From contig CM048842.1 of the NCBI GenBank assembly GCA_026545765.1, positions 70,607,871-70,671,870 on the forward strand: a DNA stretch of 64,000 nt, written 5' to 3'. Position 1 is the stretch's first letter; every line of letters starts with the position of its first letter. The notes beneath the pieces are model-generated. The model did not search any database. It was not told the origin of the DNA and saw only the letters and a program-made list of their open reading frames with translations. Of the stretch, positions 1-11,018 are shown piece after piece. This DNA comes from Plantago major (lineage: Eukaryota > Streptophyta > Magnoliopsida > Lamiales > Plantaginaceae). The position numbers and the translations under genes were made by a program.

Positions 1-951
1 GATGAATTAAAGAACATTGATGAAGAGGATGTTTGGAATGGGGATATATTTCGAGAGGGCTTTGAACCCAATGAAGGTGTAAAGGCCAAGGAGTTGGCAG
101 TAAATGAGGCAGCCATGGAAGAGCTGTCAAACAGATTAGAGGATTGTTTTGGTATTGAAGAGAAGGATGAGAGTTACGAGAAAGAGAGAGGCGTTAATTA
201 TGCAACGGTAAATTTGGATGGGTTAGAACAAAGTCGATTAGGGTCAGGGCTGCAAGAGAATTCTCTGAACCTTAATGTTGGGCCGATTGGGCCAGTACAG
301 ATACAGACAGGAGAAGGTTTGGGGCGTGGAGAATCAAATCTCGTAAACTCTGGTCCAAATATAGACCAAATCGAAAATATCCAGAGAGATAATTTGGGTA
401 GAAACGAGGGGGTGAGTTGCAATTTGGAGCTGTCGGTGGGATCATTGGTCTCAGATGACCCATTTAGTCTTTATCCGTTAATCAACAGAGAATTGATTGT
501 GGATCAAAAGCAACGTGAAACACATATCGAAGTCAGAAGTAAAGGCGAGAAGCAACGATCAGATAACGGAGCTGTTGATACAGATTCGATAGAGTTTGGG
601 ATGGAGAAAGCTGAGATTGTGGAGTCAGGCGTTGAAGGGGTTGATCGGCGAATCAAAAGAGGAAGAAAGGTGAAAAGTGTTGCGATTAAGAATGGTATTG
701 GTCAGGTGGTACTGGAAGGTGCAATCTTCATAAAGGATATTGAATTCAGAAGTTGCAATTGGAGGGTTTCGAAAAGTAGAGAAGAAGAAGCAAAGGAATT
801 GTGGGAGTTGGGTAATTCGATGGGTTTGCTGGAAGAGGCAAATAGAGAAGAGACGATTGCAAAATTTATAGAATGGGAGGAGAGAGATGAAGATATAGAG
901 TTGGGACAGAGAGCAGATAAGATCGTGGAGTTGTCAAAGTTGTATCAATGA
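1..951 (+). CDS. LINE ORF1, C-terminal part (gag-like, nucleic-acid binding)
   Basis: The frame is open from base 1 to a TGA at 949-951, so the true start is upstream and at least 316 codons remain. The visible part is acidic and low in complexity, with a basic stretch (IKRGRKVK) near codon 215-225 and a helical, Glu-rich end. No zinc knuckle or RRM is seen; in plant L1 ORF1 proteins those lie further upstream, in the missing part. Its stop overlaps the ORF2 start in an ATGA (948-951), and this, with the ORF2 type, is the main reason to call it ORF1. It would act with the LINE RNA in the ribonucleoprotein; that is family knowledge, not seen here. Confidence 0.75.
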   Translation, partial: DELKNIDEEDVWNGDIFREGFEPNEGVKAKELAVNEAAMEELSNRLEDCFGIEEKDESYEKERGVNYATVNLDGLEQSRLGSGLQENSLNLNVGPIGPVQIQTGEGLGRGESNLVNSGPNIDQIENIQRDNLGRNEGVSCNLELSVGSLVSDDPFSLYPLINRELIVDQKQRETHIEVRSKGEKQRSDNGAVDTDSIEFGMEKAEIVESGVEGVDRRIKRGRKVKSVAIKNGIGQVVLEGAIFIKDIEFRSCNWRVSKSREEEAKELWELGNSMGLLEEANREETIAKFIEWEERDEDIELGQRADKIVELSKLYQ

Positions 952-2465
952 AGTTAGCCAGCTGGAATATTCGAGGTTTGGGGAGTCGGTTGAAGAAGAG
1001 TATGGTAAGGGATTTAGTTGGGAAAGAGAAATTGGATTTTATTTGTTTGCAGGAGACAAAGTTGTCAAATTTTGATGTTGAGCGACGGCCCTTCCACTCG
1101 GCACCGTCGAATAGGTTAGCTTGTGTTCTCTGGGGTGATAAAGATTGTAAATGTGTTTATAGCAATGCTGAGGGGATGTCGGGAGGGCTGTGCTGTGTGT
1201 GGAATGAAAAGGTTTTTAACCGAACTGAGCTTTGGGGAGACAAGGGTGTGTTGGGAGTGACGGGTTTTTGGAATGGAGTTCTGGTGAATATTCTCAATAT
1301 TTATGCTCCGTGTGACTATAAAGGAAAATTGGAGTTATGGAGGGTGATCGGAGAAAAGATGAGAGGAAAGGAGAAGGAAAGATGGTGCTTGTGTGGGGAT
1401 TTCAACTCGGTTCGATCTGAGGAGGAGCGACAAGGTAAGACTAAAGCAAGCAAAAGAAGAGAGACGACTGCGTTTAATGATTTTATTAACAGGTTGCAGT
1501 TGGTTGATTTGCCATTGGTTCGACGTAAGTACACTTGGTATAGGGACAACGGGCAGAGTTGTCGTATTGATCGTTTTCTCTTGTCAAGTGAATGGATGGT
1601 GTCGTGGCCTAATCTGGTACAAGAAGGAATGAAACGAAAATTGTCTGACCATGCGGCAATTGTCTTGAAAGAAATAGAGAGAAACTGGGGTCCGAAACCC
1701 TTTAAGTTTCTGAGCTGCTGGTTAAAGGAGGCAGGGTTCAGGAAATTGGTGGAAGATGAATGGAATGGATGTAAGGTGACTGGGTGGAGTGGGTATAGGC
1801 TGAAGGTGAAACTGAAAGTGGTGCGCGAGAAAATTAAAGAGTGGCATAGAAGCAAATTTGGAGAGATTGATAGAAATATCGAACAGAAATCAAATGAAGT
1901 TAAGAGTTGGGATGATAAAATGGAGTCAACGGGTTTAGATTTGGAGGAGTCAGAGATCAGGAAGAAAGATTGGGATAAATTGAACCAATTGATAGAAATG
2001 AAGGATCATATCAGGCTCCAACAATCTCGAAGTAAGTGGTTAAAGGAGGGAGACACTAATTCGAAATTTTTCCACAAATGTGTAGAGAGGAAAGGGAAGT
2101 ACAAGGAGCTGAAGGGACTGAGAATTGATGGTAAATGGTGTGATAAGGTGCAAGAAGTGAAGGCAGGGGTATGTGATTATTTCAAGTCTAGATTTGAGAA
2201 GAAACACAGTGTTTTAAGCAATATTCCTGTAGTGCTGGAAGGAGACAGAATTTGTCCAGAAAAAGCTAAGGAGCTGGAGACTGAATTTTCGGAAGATGAA
2301 GTGAGGGCTGCAGTTTGGGACTGCGGGTTGGACAAAAGTCCCGGACCGGATGGTTTTAACTTTAGTTTCTTCCAGGAGTTTTGGGAGTTGATTAAAGGAG
2401 ATGTTAAAGGAGATGTTATGGAGATGTTCAGTGACTTTCAAAGTAATGTAAAGTTCGTGGATTAA
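948..2465 (+). CDS. LINE ORF2 protein, endonuclease and N-terminal RT part
   Basis: The ATG at 948 opens with [13 protein letters not shown], the standard start of L1 apurinic-like endonucleases. Visible endonuclease elements are LQETKL (metal site), [13 protein letters not shown], the YTWYRD segment with RIDRF, and the SDHAAI ending. These nick target DNA for target-primed reverse transcription. After about residue 250 comes the linker, a [13 protein letters not shown] block, and the DKSPGPDGF motif that begins the RT. The frame ends at 2465 only because of a frameshift near 2455: the continuing RT reading is in the +2 frame from 2459. The endonuclease itself looks intact. Confidence 0.9.
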   Translation: MKLASWNIRGLGSRLKKSMVRDLVGKEKLDFICLQETKLSNFDVERRPFHSAPSNRLACVLWGDKDCKCVYSNAEGMSGGLCCVWNEKVFNRTELWGDKGVLGVTGFWNGVLVNILNIYAPCDYKGKLELWRVIGEKMRGKEKERWCLCGDFNSVRSEEERQGKTKASKRRETTAFNDFINRLQLVDLPLVRRKYTWYRDNGQSCRIDRFLLSSEWMVSWPNLVQEGMKRKLSDHAAIVLKEIERNWGPKPFKFLSCWLKEAGFRKLVEDEWNGCKVTGWSGYRLKVKLKVVREKIKEWHRSKFGEIDRNIEQKSNEVKSWDDKMESTGLDLEESEIRKKDWDKLNQLIEMKDHIRLQQSRSKWLKEGDTNSKFFHKCVERKGKYKELKGLRIDGKWCDKVQEVKAGVCDYFKSRFEKKHSVLSNIPVVLEGDRICPEKAKELETEFSEDEVRAAVWDCGLDKSPGPDGFNFSFFQEFWELIKGDVKGDVMEMFSDFQSNVKFVD

Positions 2466-4592
2466 ATTCGTCTTTCATCACTCTTATTTCTAAATATGCT
2501 AATCCGGTTGCCATTGATGAATTTCGCCCGATTTCTTTGATTGGAGGGGTATATAAGATAGTGGCGAAGGTACTTGCAAGAAGATTTGCACCGGTTTTGG
2601 ATGAAGTCATTTCTCATAATCTATCAGCTTTTGTGGGAGAAAGAAATATTTTGGACAGTGTGGTGATTGCTAATGAAGTGGTGGATGAAGCATGAAAGAA
2701 AAAGAAGGAAATCTTTTTGTTTAAAATTGATTTCGAAAAGGCATATGATTCCGTGGACTGGAAGTTTCTCCTTGACATGCTGAAATTTTTGGGTTGCGGA
2801 GTGAAATGGTGTTGTTGGATAGAGGAATGTGTGTCCATGGCTGAGGCGTCGGTGTTGGTGAATGGAAGTCCGACTAATGTGTTCAAATTGGGTCGAGGGC
2901 TAAGACAAGGGGATCCGTTATCACCTTTCTTATTCCTTGTAATTGCGGAAGGGCTAAGTAGAATGATCAAGGTGGCTTGCTCTAGTGGGAATTTTATTCC
3001 GGTAAAGGTGGGAAAGGATGATGTTGAAATATCTCATCTCCAATTTGCTGATGATTCGATTATTTTTGGAGAACCAAATGAGAAGAATATAGAGACTTTG
3101 AAGAGCATTCTGAGATGTTTTGAGTTATTTTCTGGACTCAAAATAAATTACAAAAAGAGCTGCTTGTATGGCATTGGTTTGGATTCTACTGTTCTCTCTT
3201 CCTGGGCTGATTTTCTCAATTGTTCAGTTGGAGAGCTTCCTTTTATTTATCTGGGGTTGCCGATTGGGGCGCGGCCTAGCAACAAAGAAATTTGGCTGAC
3301 TGTTGTGGATAGAGTGGAGAAAAAATTATCTTCTTGGGAGAATCACTTTCTCTCTTTGGGTGGTCGACTGGTGCTAACTAATGTTGTGCTTACTTCTCTC
3401 CCCCTTTATTATTTATCCTTTTTCAAACTACCTGCTTTCGTCCTTAACCGTCTCAAGAGCTTACAATGTCAATTCTTGTGGGGGGTTTTTTGGGTGGGAA
3501 AAAGAAAGTAGCTTGGGTAAATTGGGTGGAGATCTGTAAACCTAAAGAGAGTGGCGGTCTGGGTGTAAAAAATTTGGGAGGTTTTAACGAGGCTCTCTTG
3601 GGTAAATGGGCTTGGCGTTTATTAGAAGGAAAAGATGCTTTGTGGGCAAGGGTGTTGTCTTCAAAGTATGGAGACTTTATGGAGAATGTTGTAGAGTGTA
3701 GAGGGGGAAAGGTTCGGGATAGGCTGTGGTCTTCTTGGTGGCGAGTTCTTGTGCGTTTGGTAGGGTGTCAGGGCTGGTTTGGTGATGGGTTGTCTAGAGT
3801 AGTGGGGAATGGTTTATCTACAAAATTTTGGACGGTGGGGTGGTTAGGGGGGCTGAGTTTGAGTGAGTGTTTTCCTAGGCTCTTTAGTTTGGAAGTGGAC
3901 AAAAATGTGGTGATTTCAGATAGGTTTAGGTTAGTGGAAGGTGCTGTTGTTGGGTGTTGGGACTGGAGGAGATCTTTATTTGTTTGGGAAGAAGAGTTAT
4001 TGGCTGATCTTGTGGCTTTATTGAACAAGTTTATTCTTAATGCAAGTGTGGAGGATCGCTGGACCTGGAAATTTGCAAAGGATGGAGTATATTCAGTTCG
4101 GGCTGGTTACGAGCAGCGGATGCGTGAAAAATCTCCAGATGGTTGGCAAAGTAAGGAGTGGGCGCAGCTTGTGTGGAACAGATGGGCGCCGACCAAAATC
4201 AATTGTTTTATTTGGAGACTTATCCTGGATCGACTTCCTACACGGCCGAATTTAAAAAGAAGACACATTCTGAATGAAGAGGAAGAAGTTTGGTGTCCTT
4301 TATGTGAGGATAATAAAGAAGAATGAGTTGCTCACTTGTTTCTGGAATGTATTTTTGCGGAAAAGGTTTGGAAACTGGTTGCGCTTTTTCTGATGAGGTG
4401 CTGGTGTCTATGTCTAATTTTTCAAAGGTGTCAAGAAAAAAGAGAGAGATTTGGATGTTATTCTGGCATGGAGCAGTTTGGTATATTTGGAAAGCACGAA
4501 ATCAAGCAATTTTTTATGGCAGTAAATTTTCTACTGAGGATACTTTTGAGTCCTTAAGATTCTGTGGACTTGGTTCAATGAGAAAGATTTGA
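2459..4592 (+). pseudogene. LINE ORF2, reverse transcriptase and C-terminal zinc region (broken)
   Basis: This continues the endonuclease frame after a frameshift. RT motifs seen are FRPISLIG (about 2520), KIDFEKAYDSVDW (from 2723), GLRQGDPLSPFLF (from 2897) and the catalytic FADD at 3044-3055, followed by the YLGLP and GGR blocks. Breaks: an in-frame TGA at 2693, a frame change between 3466 and 3511, an in-frame TGA at 4324 and another frame change near 4420. The region 3490-4560 carries the zf-RVT type pattern (WAPTKINCFIWR, then CPLC) and a terminal VWYIWKARN segment typical of plant LINE ends. Both stops are TGA, as expected from C-to-T change at CGA or a G-to-A change at TGG. Confidence 0.9.
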
Positions 4593-5252
4593 TTTTGCCG
4601 GGTTATAAGAAAATAAATTGGGACAGATTCCCGAGTGATATTTTGCAACTGGATTTTAGTTGATGCTCAGAATTTCATTGGCAAGCTTGAAAGACAGTAT
4701 GTGCTTTGTCTGCAGGAAGTTGAGGCATTTGTGACGTTTTGCTGTGTTCTGAGTTTTCCGACTGAGCTGGTTTGCAGTTTTGTGTGTTATGCCTTTTGCT
4801 GGTTTATGTCGATGGACCGTGGGATTTTTACCTTTTCTGGTACACCCCTGTGTTCAAGGGTTTTCCGGTCGGCCTTTTCGGACATCATCACCCTTTTCTT
4901 TCTATCTTTCTTGGGTGATATCTCTATGACTAGGTGCTTGATGTCTTCCCCTGAACTCTTGGCACGAAAGCTCGGTTCTGTGACATGCTAGACGAGGGGG
5001 AAACACGAGTTTTTGTGATCCGGAATGTCTTTGAATATAGGTTCTGGCTGTGGTGGTTTGGGTGTTTATTTCAGGTCCTGGCTTCTCTTTTGGATATAGT
5101 TGAGTTATTTGGTCTGTTGTTTGTTATTTTCGGGCTGTTTTTCCTTGTGTTTTAGAACTTGGAATCCTGGCTGTTGCTTGTACTGGTTGAGGGAACATTC
5201 CTGATGTTCCGGTTTAGTGAAATAAAATTTTAATTTTTAAAAAAAAAAAAAA
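4593..5252 (+). other. LINE 3' UTR with AATAAA and poly-A tail
   Basis: This stretch has no conserved frame after the ORF2 remnant. It is T/G rich, ends in AATAAA at 5221-5226, and has an A-run at 5239-5252. The tail marks the 3' end of the element. Confidence 0.85.
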
Positions 5253-6450
5253 CAAATGTATGTTTTGTGGAGGAACGGGATGATGAGTGACTACAGGCAG
5301 TGGTGCGCGAGTTCAACATTTTCCAAGCTTGCTACTCGACTCCACTTTTGTCTACTATTCTAAGCAACTTCCAATATTTAATCTATACTGGTTCATTCCT
5401 CTTGCCGAGGTACTTATTTCACCTTACTTTTTGTCTAAGGTTATTCTTCTTTGGTAATTTTTCATAGTATTTCATAACTTTATTGTATGAGGTAAGAAAG
5501 TGTTTCATCTGGATTCTGGTGCTTCAGCTAAGATAATGAAGTCTTCCATCTGGTAATTTATTATTGTTTGTATCATTTGCGCTAACTTTGAATTGGACTA
5601 GATATGAATATGATACTATTTTGCATATTGTTATTCGATATTTTGGTAAGTGTAATGGTACGTGTATGATTGATTGTCTTGGGTACTCCATTGTTAACCA
5701 TATGATATTTGGTAGTAGTTAAATAAGAATGTATTCATTCATGCATCACGTAGATGAATGTGTTCTCATTGTAGGAAGGGAATCCAGAGACATAAGTGTT
5801 TATATTAGGATTATATGATGATTTTGTGAATCCATTAAGTTTTTTGTTTGTATGGGTTAATCTAGGTTGTGATCAACTGGTTGGCAATTTGGTCACAGAT
5901 GAAACAAATGAGGAACTGCATGAGTCAACTTATTTTAATTGATTCTGAGCATCTGTCTTTGTCTGAAAGTAAGATATCCAAGTTTTGCTTCTTCCAAATT
6001 TTTTTCATGTGAGTTATGTTAAGACAGATTGTTAGAGATTAAACAAGGAAACTGGGAATGGGTGTATAAAGCTATCTTCCTCAAGCCTAATGAAAGCTTG
6101 ACCAACTAGATTCGTATATAAATAAGAGTAACGCTCGAGAACGGAGATAAGAAGATAAATAGGTCATGGTTATAGATTTATGGGGTTTGATTCATGACTC
6201 CTCTGTGTCGAGTGGGAGAAAAATACCGGTGCGATTCTCTAAAATGTTATTTTAAGAATTTGATACTCGGTTTCTTTCTCCTGGGTTTGGTGTCTTTATG
6301 CTAGAGACGGTTTCTTTGGCTTTATTTTGATAGAGTTTCGGAATTATAAATCATATTTTGTGTTTAACTGAGTAAATGTAGTTTATCATGCGTATTTTTT
6401 TATGCTATTGTTTTTTTTATGTTAAATGCAATTATAAATTAAATGTTGTC
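5253..6450. other. AT-rich intergenic sequence
   Basis: No supported gene, LTR or terminal repeat is visible. All frames are short and without recognisable motifs. Confidence 0.6.
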
Positions 6451-6645
6451 TAATAGATTATGTAAATATTAGTCTTGTATTTATATCCCATGATTATCAA
6501 TGAATTCCTCACGAGATGGGATATAAATACAAGAGTACAATATAGAGTTTTAGACTAATGCTATTCTAACTAAGCTATACTAAACCTACTATGATTAAGA
6601 TTCTAGATTCTTTAATATTCTAACTAATATTTACATAATCTATCA
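6451..6645. repeat. Short element with paired inverted repeats
   Basis: An outer arm of about 20 bp (TAGATTATGTAAATATTAGT at about 6454) has its complement ending near 6643. A second, inner pair (CTTGTATTTATATCCCA about 6473 and its complement about 6517) sits inside. This nested fold-back fits a small MITE or a folded LTR remnant; the phrase AATATTCTAAC near the right end resembles Copia LTR ends. No clear target duplication was found, so the class is open. Confidence 0.45.
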
Positions 6646-7026
6646 TTGTCAATTGATAATAACGATCCACAAGAGTCCGTCAGTTTGTTCGTCTCTACAT
6701 GCTGCACTATAAGGAAGCTCAATCCTTATATGCTAATCCTAGGCTACCAGAACGTGAGACGAGATGGCGAAAACCGGCTGTTGAAACTTGCAAAATTAAC
6801 TGGGACGCATCTATTAAACGCAGTCAAATGGCAGCACATATGGGAGTCGTTGCGAGAGGAAGTGACGTGGAAGTATTGGCTTGGAAAACACAGAGTGGCG
6901 CACATACATAACCCAAAACATGCTGAGATACAAGCAACACGGCTTGCAGTTTTGTTACCCTTAAACTTACAGGTGAATCAAGTGGAAACTGAAGGAGATT
7001 GCCAGAATATTATTTGTCAGATCTAA
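6646..7026 (+). pseudogene. RNase H-like (RVT_3 type) fragment
   Basis: The start reads KINWDASI then GVVAR, which matches the first strands and first catalytic Asp of plant RNase H domains found at the ends of LINEs. After a frame change near 6905 the reading HAEIQATRLA gives the catalytic Glu helix and VETEGDCQNII the next Asp segment. The fragment is about 110 residues, broken by one frameshift, with no RT next to it. It is best read as a relic of another LINE and is unlikely to be a host gene. Confidence 0.7.
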
Positions 7027-7549
7027 CAGGCGCATAACTCCCTTTCTGCAGTGGGTCACATAGTGGATTAGATCAAGAATTCTGCAAGATACCATCATGA
7101 TGTTTGGTACTAGCTATAAAACTCTAAATTCAACTTGAGTTGTGTTGGAGAGTTGATGAATAGTGAGTAAACTGTAGTTGAGTTTTGATGTTTGTGTTTG
7201 TATTAAATTGTGACATTTATAGGTATATTTGAGTTTTGAAGTTTTGAATTTTAGAGTTGATGAATAGTAACTCAAAGCAAGTAGAGCATAGTGTAGTGTA
7301 GAGAAACAAACATGGAAATTTGAATTGACTACTCGAGTTGAGTTTTCTCAACTCAAGTTCGGAACAAAATAAGCGGGCATATCTTTAAGGACAAAATTAA
7401 TCTCAAATGTTCAGTAATTACTTCTCCTTGGGGATAGCTTCCCATTTTGTCATCTTTTGCATCCAAAAAAAAAATCACATTTCTTTTTTGGCAATCTTTA
7501 CTTCAACTTTGACATTGTATATAAGAAATCCACTAACATTATTTTATCC
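7027..7549. other. AT-rich intergenic sequence
   Basis: Sequence near 7110-7360 repeats phrases such as GAGTTGATGAATAGT and has a short palindromic ACTCAACTCGAGT-like patch near 7335. No gene or defined element is supported. Confidence 0.4.
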
Positions 7550-8600
7550 AACTTCCAACATTGTAACTCAATTTGATGTCAAACCAACTCTAAGTTCTCG
7601 AGTAATTGGAACTTGAGAACTCTACCGGAGACTAAATCACACTATTGTATATGGAAATAAAAACTCTTATAAAGGAATGATTCCAACTTAGGAACTCAAT
7701 TCGAAAGGTAAACTCAACTCTAGAAACGGGTTGCTTCTAATTTAGGAATTCAAATCGATAGCGAACTAACTCTAAGAATGGGATAATTTGCACATGGAAA
7801 CTCAATTTGAATGTCAAATCAACTTAGGAACTAAATTCGGAGGGTAAATGGAAGAATGAAATGAGATGATTCAAACTTGAAAACTCAATTTGATGGGTAA
7901 TCTGAAATTAAAAGCGGAATGGTTCCATATTTGAAACTCAAACCGACTTTAATAATGAGATAGTTACAATTTGAAAACTCTATTTAAAAAAAAAAAAAAA
8001 AAAGCAAAACGTGTACAGTGTATGGAAAAATACTCTATGAATGGGGTAGGTAATTCAAACTTGACAACTCAATTTAAAGTATAAACCAACATTTAAAAAT
8101 GAATACTTACAAATTGAAAATTTTATTCGAATAGTAAATTGCGCTTTGTTGGAAAATAAAGAGACTTCATTCATATACTCTGGGATATGATAAGGTAGAT
8201 ATATATGTTGCACTTTCGTCACCAGGAAGCTTGAGAGCAGTTCCCGCATATCACGAGGAACAATTAACAAAGTGAATTTCGGCCATCCTTCATCCTCCAA
8301 AATAGTTGTGATATTGAATTATTATTATTATTTAAATAGCTAATTTGAAAATTCAATTCGGAGATTAATCGACTTTGAAAATTGAAATTATGCCAACATG
8401 AGAATGCAATTTTAAGAATGAATCAAACTATAAAAGTGTTATAATTCAACTTGGGAACTCAATTGAAGAGCAAGCTCAGCTTTCTATGAGAAAATTCAAA
8501 ATTGGAAATTGGGAATCTATGTTCGAAGTACAAATCAATTTTAAGAATGAGAGAAGTACAACTTGGAAACTCTAATCCGGAAGCAAACCACACTACAATA
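7550..8600. repeat. Degenerate tandem array, unit about 50-60 bp (left block)
   Basis: The phrase AACTTGAGAACTCAATTCGA and close variants recur about every 50-60 bp, followed by a GGTAAACCAACTCTAA-like segment and an AATGAGATAATTC-like segment. Units are strongly diverged with indels, so the array is old. The same unit recurs at 44.89-46.08 kb. The array stops abruptly at the putative Helitron 5' junction at 8609/8610. Confidence 0.7.
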
Positions 8601-8689
8601 AAGCCTCTATCTATATATATGATAAAAGTGATGGGCTAGATGAAAGAAGAGATGTGCCACATATGCAAAAAGCTGATGTGGCAAATTCT

Positions 8690-9737
8690 AGAAAAAATAA
8701 TTAATTTTTTAATTCTCCTATTTTCATGGATAAATCCTACCAAGCTCAAATTAAATGTATTTATAATTCATTAGCTTTGACGTTGAAAACTGTTAGGTTA
8801 AACATATTAAAAGTAACTTTAAACATAATCTGCTTATTTTTAAGGAGTCTCAACAATTTATATATAATATTTCAAATCAAATATAAACTGTATTTAGCAA
8901 AAAATATTCTGCAACAGAAAGTGCAATGCGAGAACAACCCTACTTTTAGTAATTCACTAGCCTAATCAATTTTGCCTTATTTTAAGGAGGCCAAACCATT
9001 TAAATCTAATAATAACAAACAAAATCTGGACTATACATATTTAGTAATTAGTATTCTTCAACCATGCACAACCGATGAATTCCAAAAACAATCCTAAATC
9101 TTAATTAATTAACAAGCCTAACTATTCCCTATAAAATAGGGATTCTAAATAAAATAAATCTCACTTTAATAGTTAAGTCACACGGTTTTGCCGTTTTGTA
9201 AACACACGAAAAAAAAATCTAATAATACTTTGTAAATCATTCTAAATAGTCTATTTTTGGAATTATTGTAACGATTTTATCTAAACATAAGGCAAACCTT
9301 TTCACATAATCAAGTAAATTTTCAGTATAAATGTAGTCTTGATGTTCAAAATCATATCCTTCATTTTTCCAATTCGAAACTTGAGCTCAGTGGAAGATGT
9401 CAAATTTTAGTGCTCGAATAAGGGTGAGACGATCTCCTTCAATGATCTCAAGATCCATGACCATCCTTTATATTTTGTTGTACTGCTAGCATTTCGCCTA
9501 TATCTGGATTGCGAACAAGAACTCACATTCTTCTTCATGTCAAGATGTTGCCACTGCCGTACCGACGACTGATCCCAGACTCCCAGTCCACGGGTTTGGA
9601 ATTGAAGTAGTTAAATAGAGTCCTTTAATGTATACTCTCAATTACATTTCTATTTAAAATGTGATTGCATTTGTTTTCATATGATAGGTAGTGTGGTGGA
9701 TGTTGTACTCATTAGAACTCATTGGCTCACGGCTTTT

Positions 9738-9739
<2 letters not shown>
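8690..9739. other. AT-rich DNA inside the putative Helitron
   Basis: No gene is supported. The segment 8740-9130 seems to hold two diverged copies of one unit (TTATTTTAAGGAG-like phrases near 8835 and 8975). A small hairpin, CCCTATAAAATAGGG, lies near 9128. Confidence 0.4.

Positions 9740-9791
<52 letters not shown>
9740..9791. repeat. (AT)n microsatellite
   Basis: An uninterrupted AT dinucleotide run of about 50 bp. Confidence 0.98.
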
Positions 9792-9792
<1 letters not shown>

Positions 9793-10794
9793 TTTTGTAG
9801 ACTCAATTATGTATATTTTTTAATTAATTTTTTTCTTTCAAATTTTTATCTCTATTTCCTTCAAACTCCTATTTTAGTTGTACGTGGGTGTAGTACTTAC
9901 TGGATACATAGATAAAATGAACTACCATCAGATTTAACATAGCGAGTTAAAGTGTGGAGATAAAGTTTGGCCATGTGGGAAAAGCAGTCCGAACTAATTT
10001 GAGCATTGTGGTTGGAAATTTATGTTATAAATTTGAAGTTGATAAGCATAAATTGTAGTTATGTTTGTGTGTAATTGTTGTTTTTAATTTGTAGATCTAT
10101 ATATGCATTTCCCTTGATCAATAAAAGCACATTCTGGTTGGTTTCTTCTGCAATCAATGAATTGCCAAGCAGGCGCAAAATTGAGACTATGGGGTGGTAA
10201 AAACTACTTAAAAATTAGTTTAAGAATGTCAATTTTGTTTTAACAGCTTCTCCTTAATTAGCTCAACTTGAGTGTATATATCATTATTTTTTATTATATA
10301 TTAAAGACAAAAGGTTGAGTAAGTATTGTGAGTGAAACACTATAAAACAAGACCTTAAAACGGATCCATATGCATTAGATTTTTCTTTGTTCCATCCACT
10401 CATGTTTTGCTTTATATTCGAAGAAAGTGTGAAACATATGTACTGCTCTTTGTATCTATGAAAAATAATGTTATTTATCAAAATTAACCTCTTTTGCCAT
10501 ATTTTGCCAGCCAAACTAGGTTAGGCTAGGAGTAGTACAATTTTTCGGAAGTTGCAAGTGATGTAATACTGTTTGATATCTCACTGGACCAGCCAAGATT
10601 TTGTGCTTCTCTCTTTGGAACAATTCATGTAGTTTAGAATTGTGAAGAGTGACAATGTTCTACTTGATTAGCATGATAATTTAGAACAATGGTTATGCTC
10701 GGGGATTATCCCTAGAAAATTTATCATTTGAAAAGCAAGTTGAAAATTGTACAACATTACTCTGCAACAATCCATATTTCATAGTTTATATTTG
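9792..10794. other. AT-rich DNA inside the putative Helitron
   Basis: No conserved frame, terminal repeat or RNA gene was found. Confidence 0.45.
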
Positions 10795-11013
10795 GTATGT
10801 TGGTTGCATATATAATTTTTATTAAATCTCATATAAATTTATTTATAAAAATCCGAAAAATATATTGAACATATATTTGAATTCCCCGTGGCAAGACGAA
10901 TCCATAGACACCAATCTTGAATACTATTATTCATTAAATAAATTATATAATTTATTAAAAATAAAATATAAATTTATTAAAAAAGATAAAATGAAATAAT
11001 TAAATTTAAAAAA
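10795..11013. repeat. Dispersed AT-rich repeat, copy 1 (cut by the Sirevirus)
   Basis: The segment with ATCCGAAAAATAT, TATATTTGAATTCCCCGTG and CAAGACGAATCCATAGACACC recurs at 41878-42060, and its first part also at 40082-40170. The Sirevirus inserted in or just beyond the right part of this copy. Confidence 0.65.
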
Positions 11014-11018
11014 TAGAT

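Larger units (their letters stand above)
1..5252 (+). mobile_element. L1-clade non-LTR retrotransposon (LINE), 5' end outside the window
   Basis: The order ORF1 (end only), ORF2 with AP-endonuclease then reverse transcriptase then a Cys/His C-terminal region, a long 3' UTR, an AATAAA signal and an A-tail is that of plant L1 LINEs. There are no LTRs. The start lies before base 1, so the upstream target duplication cannot be tested; the tail is followed directly by ordinary AT-rich sequence. ORF2 has at least two frameshifts and two in-frame TGA codons, so this copy is dead as it stands. Family assignment is from visible motifs; the clade level is secure, the subfamily is not. Confidence 0.93.

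Noticed and set aside
1316..1855. 179-codon minus frame across the LINE endonuclease
   Set aside because: It is the shadow of the endonuclease frame on the other strand.
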